Below, piece after piece: positions 20,299-20,769 of a DNA stretch of 20,769 nt. Positions within the stretch are counted from its first letter, which is position 1; every line of letters starts with the position of its first letter. The position numbers were made by a program, and so were the translations under genes. Origin of the DNA: a virus; the IMG/VR virus record IMGVR_UViG_3300042868_004114, positions 1-20,769 of that record; one strand, written 5' to 3'. A model generated the notes under the pieces. The model was not told the origin of the DNA. It worked only from the letters and a program-made list of their open reading frames with translations, and ran no database searches.

Positions 20299-20769
20299 AT
20301 GGGTTTCAAAGAGATGAAGATGATGAAATCTACCGAGCCCTCAGTTGATGAGGCCGGTAAGGGCATGAAGAAAGGCGGCAAGACAAAGATGCAAATGGGC
20401 GGTGCAATGCCTACTGCTCCTCTAGCCGCTGCAGCCCAACCTATGGGTCGTCGTCCCATGCCCTCGCGTCCCGCGATGGGTCGCCCAGCGATGGGTCGTC
20501 GTCCTGATCCTCGCGCAGCAATGCTCGAGGCCGCGATGGCTCAGCGTGCAGGCGCTGGTGCTGCCCCGATGATGCGCAAGAAAGGCGGCGAAGTTGAGAG
20601 CAAGGCGATGCACATGAAAGAAGAGCGCCAGATCAAGGGCATCAAGAAAGAGCTGATGTCTCATGAGGGCAAGCCAGCGTCTAAGGCTCACAAGGGTCTT
20701 AAAACTGGCGGCATGCCCAAGTATGCAACTGGCGGCGTTGTTCAGAAGTACGCAACCGGCGGTGTTGTG
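20299..20769 (+). CDS. Lys/Gly/Met/Pro-rich GG-motif protein, 3'-truncated
   Basis: 157 residues are visible; the frame is still open at the window end. It is low complexity and very basic. An N-terminal KKGG and MGGAM stretch (25-36) is followed by an Arg/Pro/Met repeat region (RRPMPSRPAMGRPAMGRRP, about 51-70) and KKGGEV (94-99). A charged helix with IKGIKKELMSHEG follows, then KTGGMP (135-140) and tandem KYATGGVV at 141-148 and 150-157. The last motif is the one found at joints of the giant protein and in the 92-aa protein. The start has GGGG about 7 nt before ATG 20299 and lies 10 nt after the previous stop. No enzymatic residue set is visible. A role in the virion, perhaps DNA contact, is inference from charge and location. 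Confidence 0.75.
   Translation, partial: MGFKEMKMMKSTEPSVDEAGKGMKKGGKTKMQMGGAMPTAPLAAAAQPMGRRPMPSRPAMGRPAMGRRPDPRAAMLEAAMAQRAGAGAAPMMRKKGGEVESKAMHMKEERQIKGIKKELMSHEGKPASKAHKGLKTGGMPKYATGGVVQKYATGGVV
20719..20769 (+). repeat. tandem repeat encoding KYATGGVV
   Basis: Two 24-bp units (20719-20742 and 20746-20769) separated by one CAG codon. They encode the same eight residues with several silent third-base changes, so the peptide is kept under selection rather than being a fresh DNA duplication. The array may continue past the window. Confidence 0.85.

Overview
The window is a piece of a tailed double-stranded DNA phage (Caudoviricetes), cut inside a gene at each end. It covers the end of a replication module, a leftward block of small genes, and most of the DNA-packaging and head-building module. 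No integrase, tRNA, rRNA, IS element or CRISPR array is visible, and the host cannot be read directly. The high G+C of the packaging half and the style of the proteins (SNF2-type helicase, DUF932 protein, Mu gpT-like capsid, phage GroES, giant multidomain 'polyvalent' protein) resemble uncultured freshwater phages of Gram-negative bacteria; that is inference from memory of such families.

Layout. (1) 1-1233, rightward: C-terminal part of an SNF2-type helicase/ATPase. (2) 1220-3370, leftward: six genes (69, 100, 271, 57, 68 and 85 aa). Only the 271-aa DUF932-family protein has a recognisable family. Five of the six share a short homologous 5' leader. (3) 3371-3520: a divergent control region with back-to-back promoters overlapping one palindrome; a related palindrome lies at 1811-1827. 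(4) 3521-5408, rightward: small and large terminase subunits, overlapping by 11 nt. (5) 5416-12213: one 2265-aa protein made of several domains, including an HELTH zinc-metallopeptidase-like segment, with a recurring double-glycine motif at its joints. (6) 12216-15242: portal protein, a small GG-motif protein, and a 63-aa conserved-type protein. (7) 15243-15386: a hairpin-rich leader with two tandem terminator-like hairpins. (8) 15387-17274: GroES-like co-chaperonin, scaffold-like protein and a 175-aa head-module protein, all overlapping. (9) 17275-17449: a regulatory gap with a promoter candidate and three hairpins. (10) 17450-18965: putative decoration protein and major capsid protein, closed by a strong terminator. 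(11) 19041-end: a beta-rich structural protein carrying two insert-like segments, and the start of another Lys/Gly/Met-rich GG-motif protein.

How the genes fit together. The terminase pair would pump DNA through the portal into a shell of the gpT-like capsid protein built on the scaffold; the GroES homologue probably helps the host GroEL fold the capsid protein. The giant protein sits where a portal gene usually follows terL, which suits a virion-associated or injected polyvalent protein. The most unusual signal is the motif (Y/K/M)x(D/E/K/R/T)GGxV. It recurs about eight times between the domains of the giant protein and again in the two small basic proteins and the scaffold. This could mark processing or docking sites, but no function is shown by the sequence.
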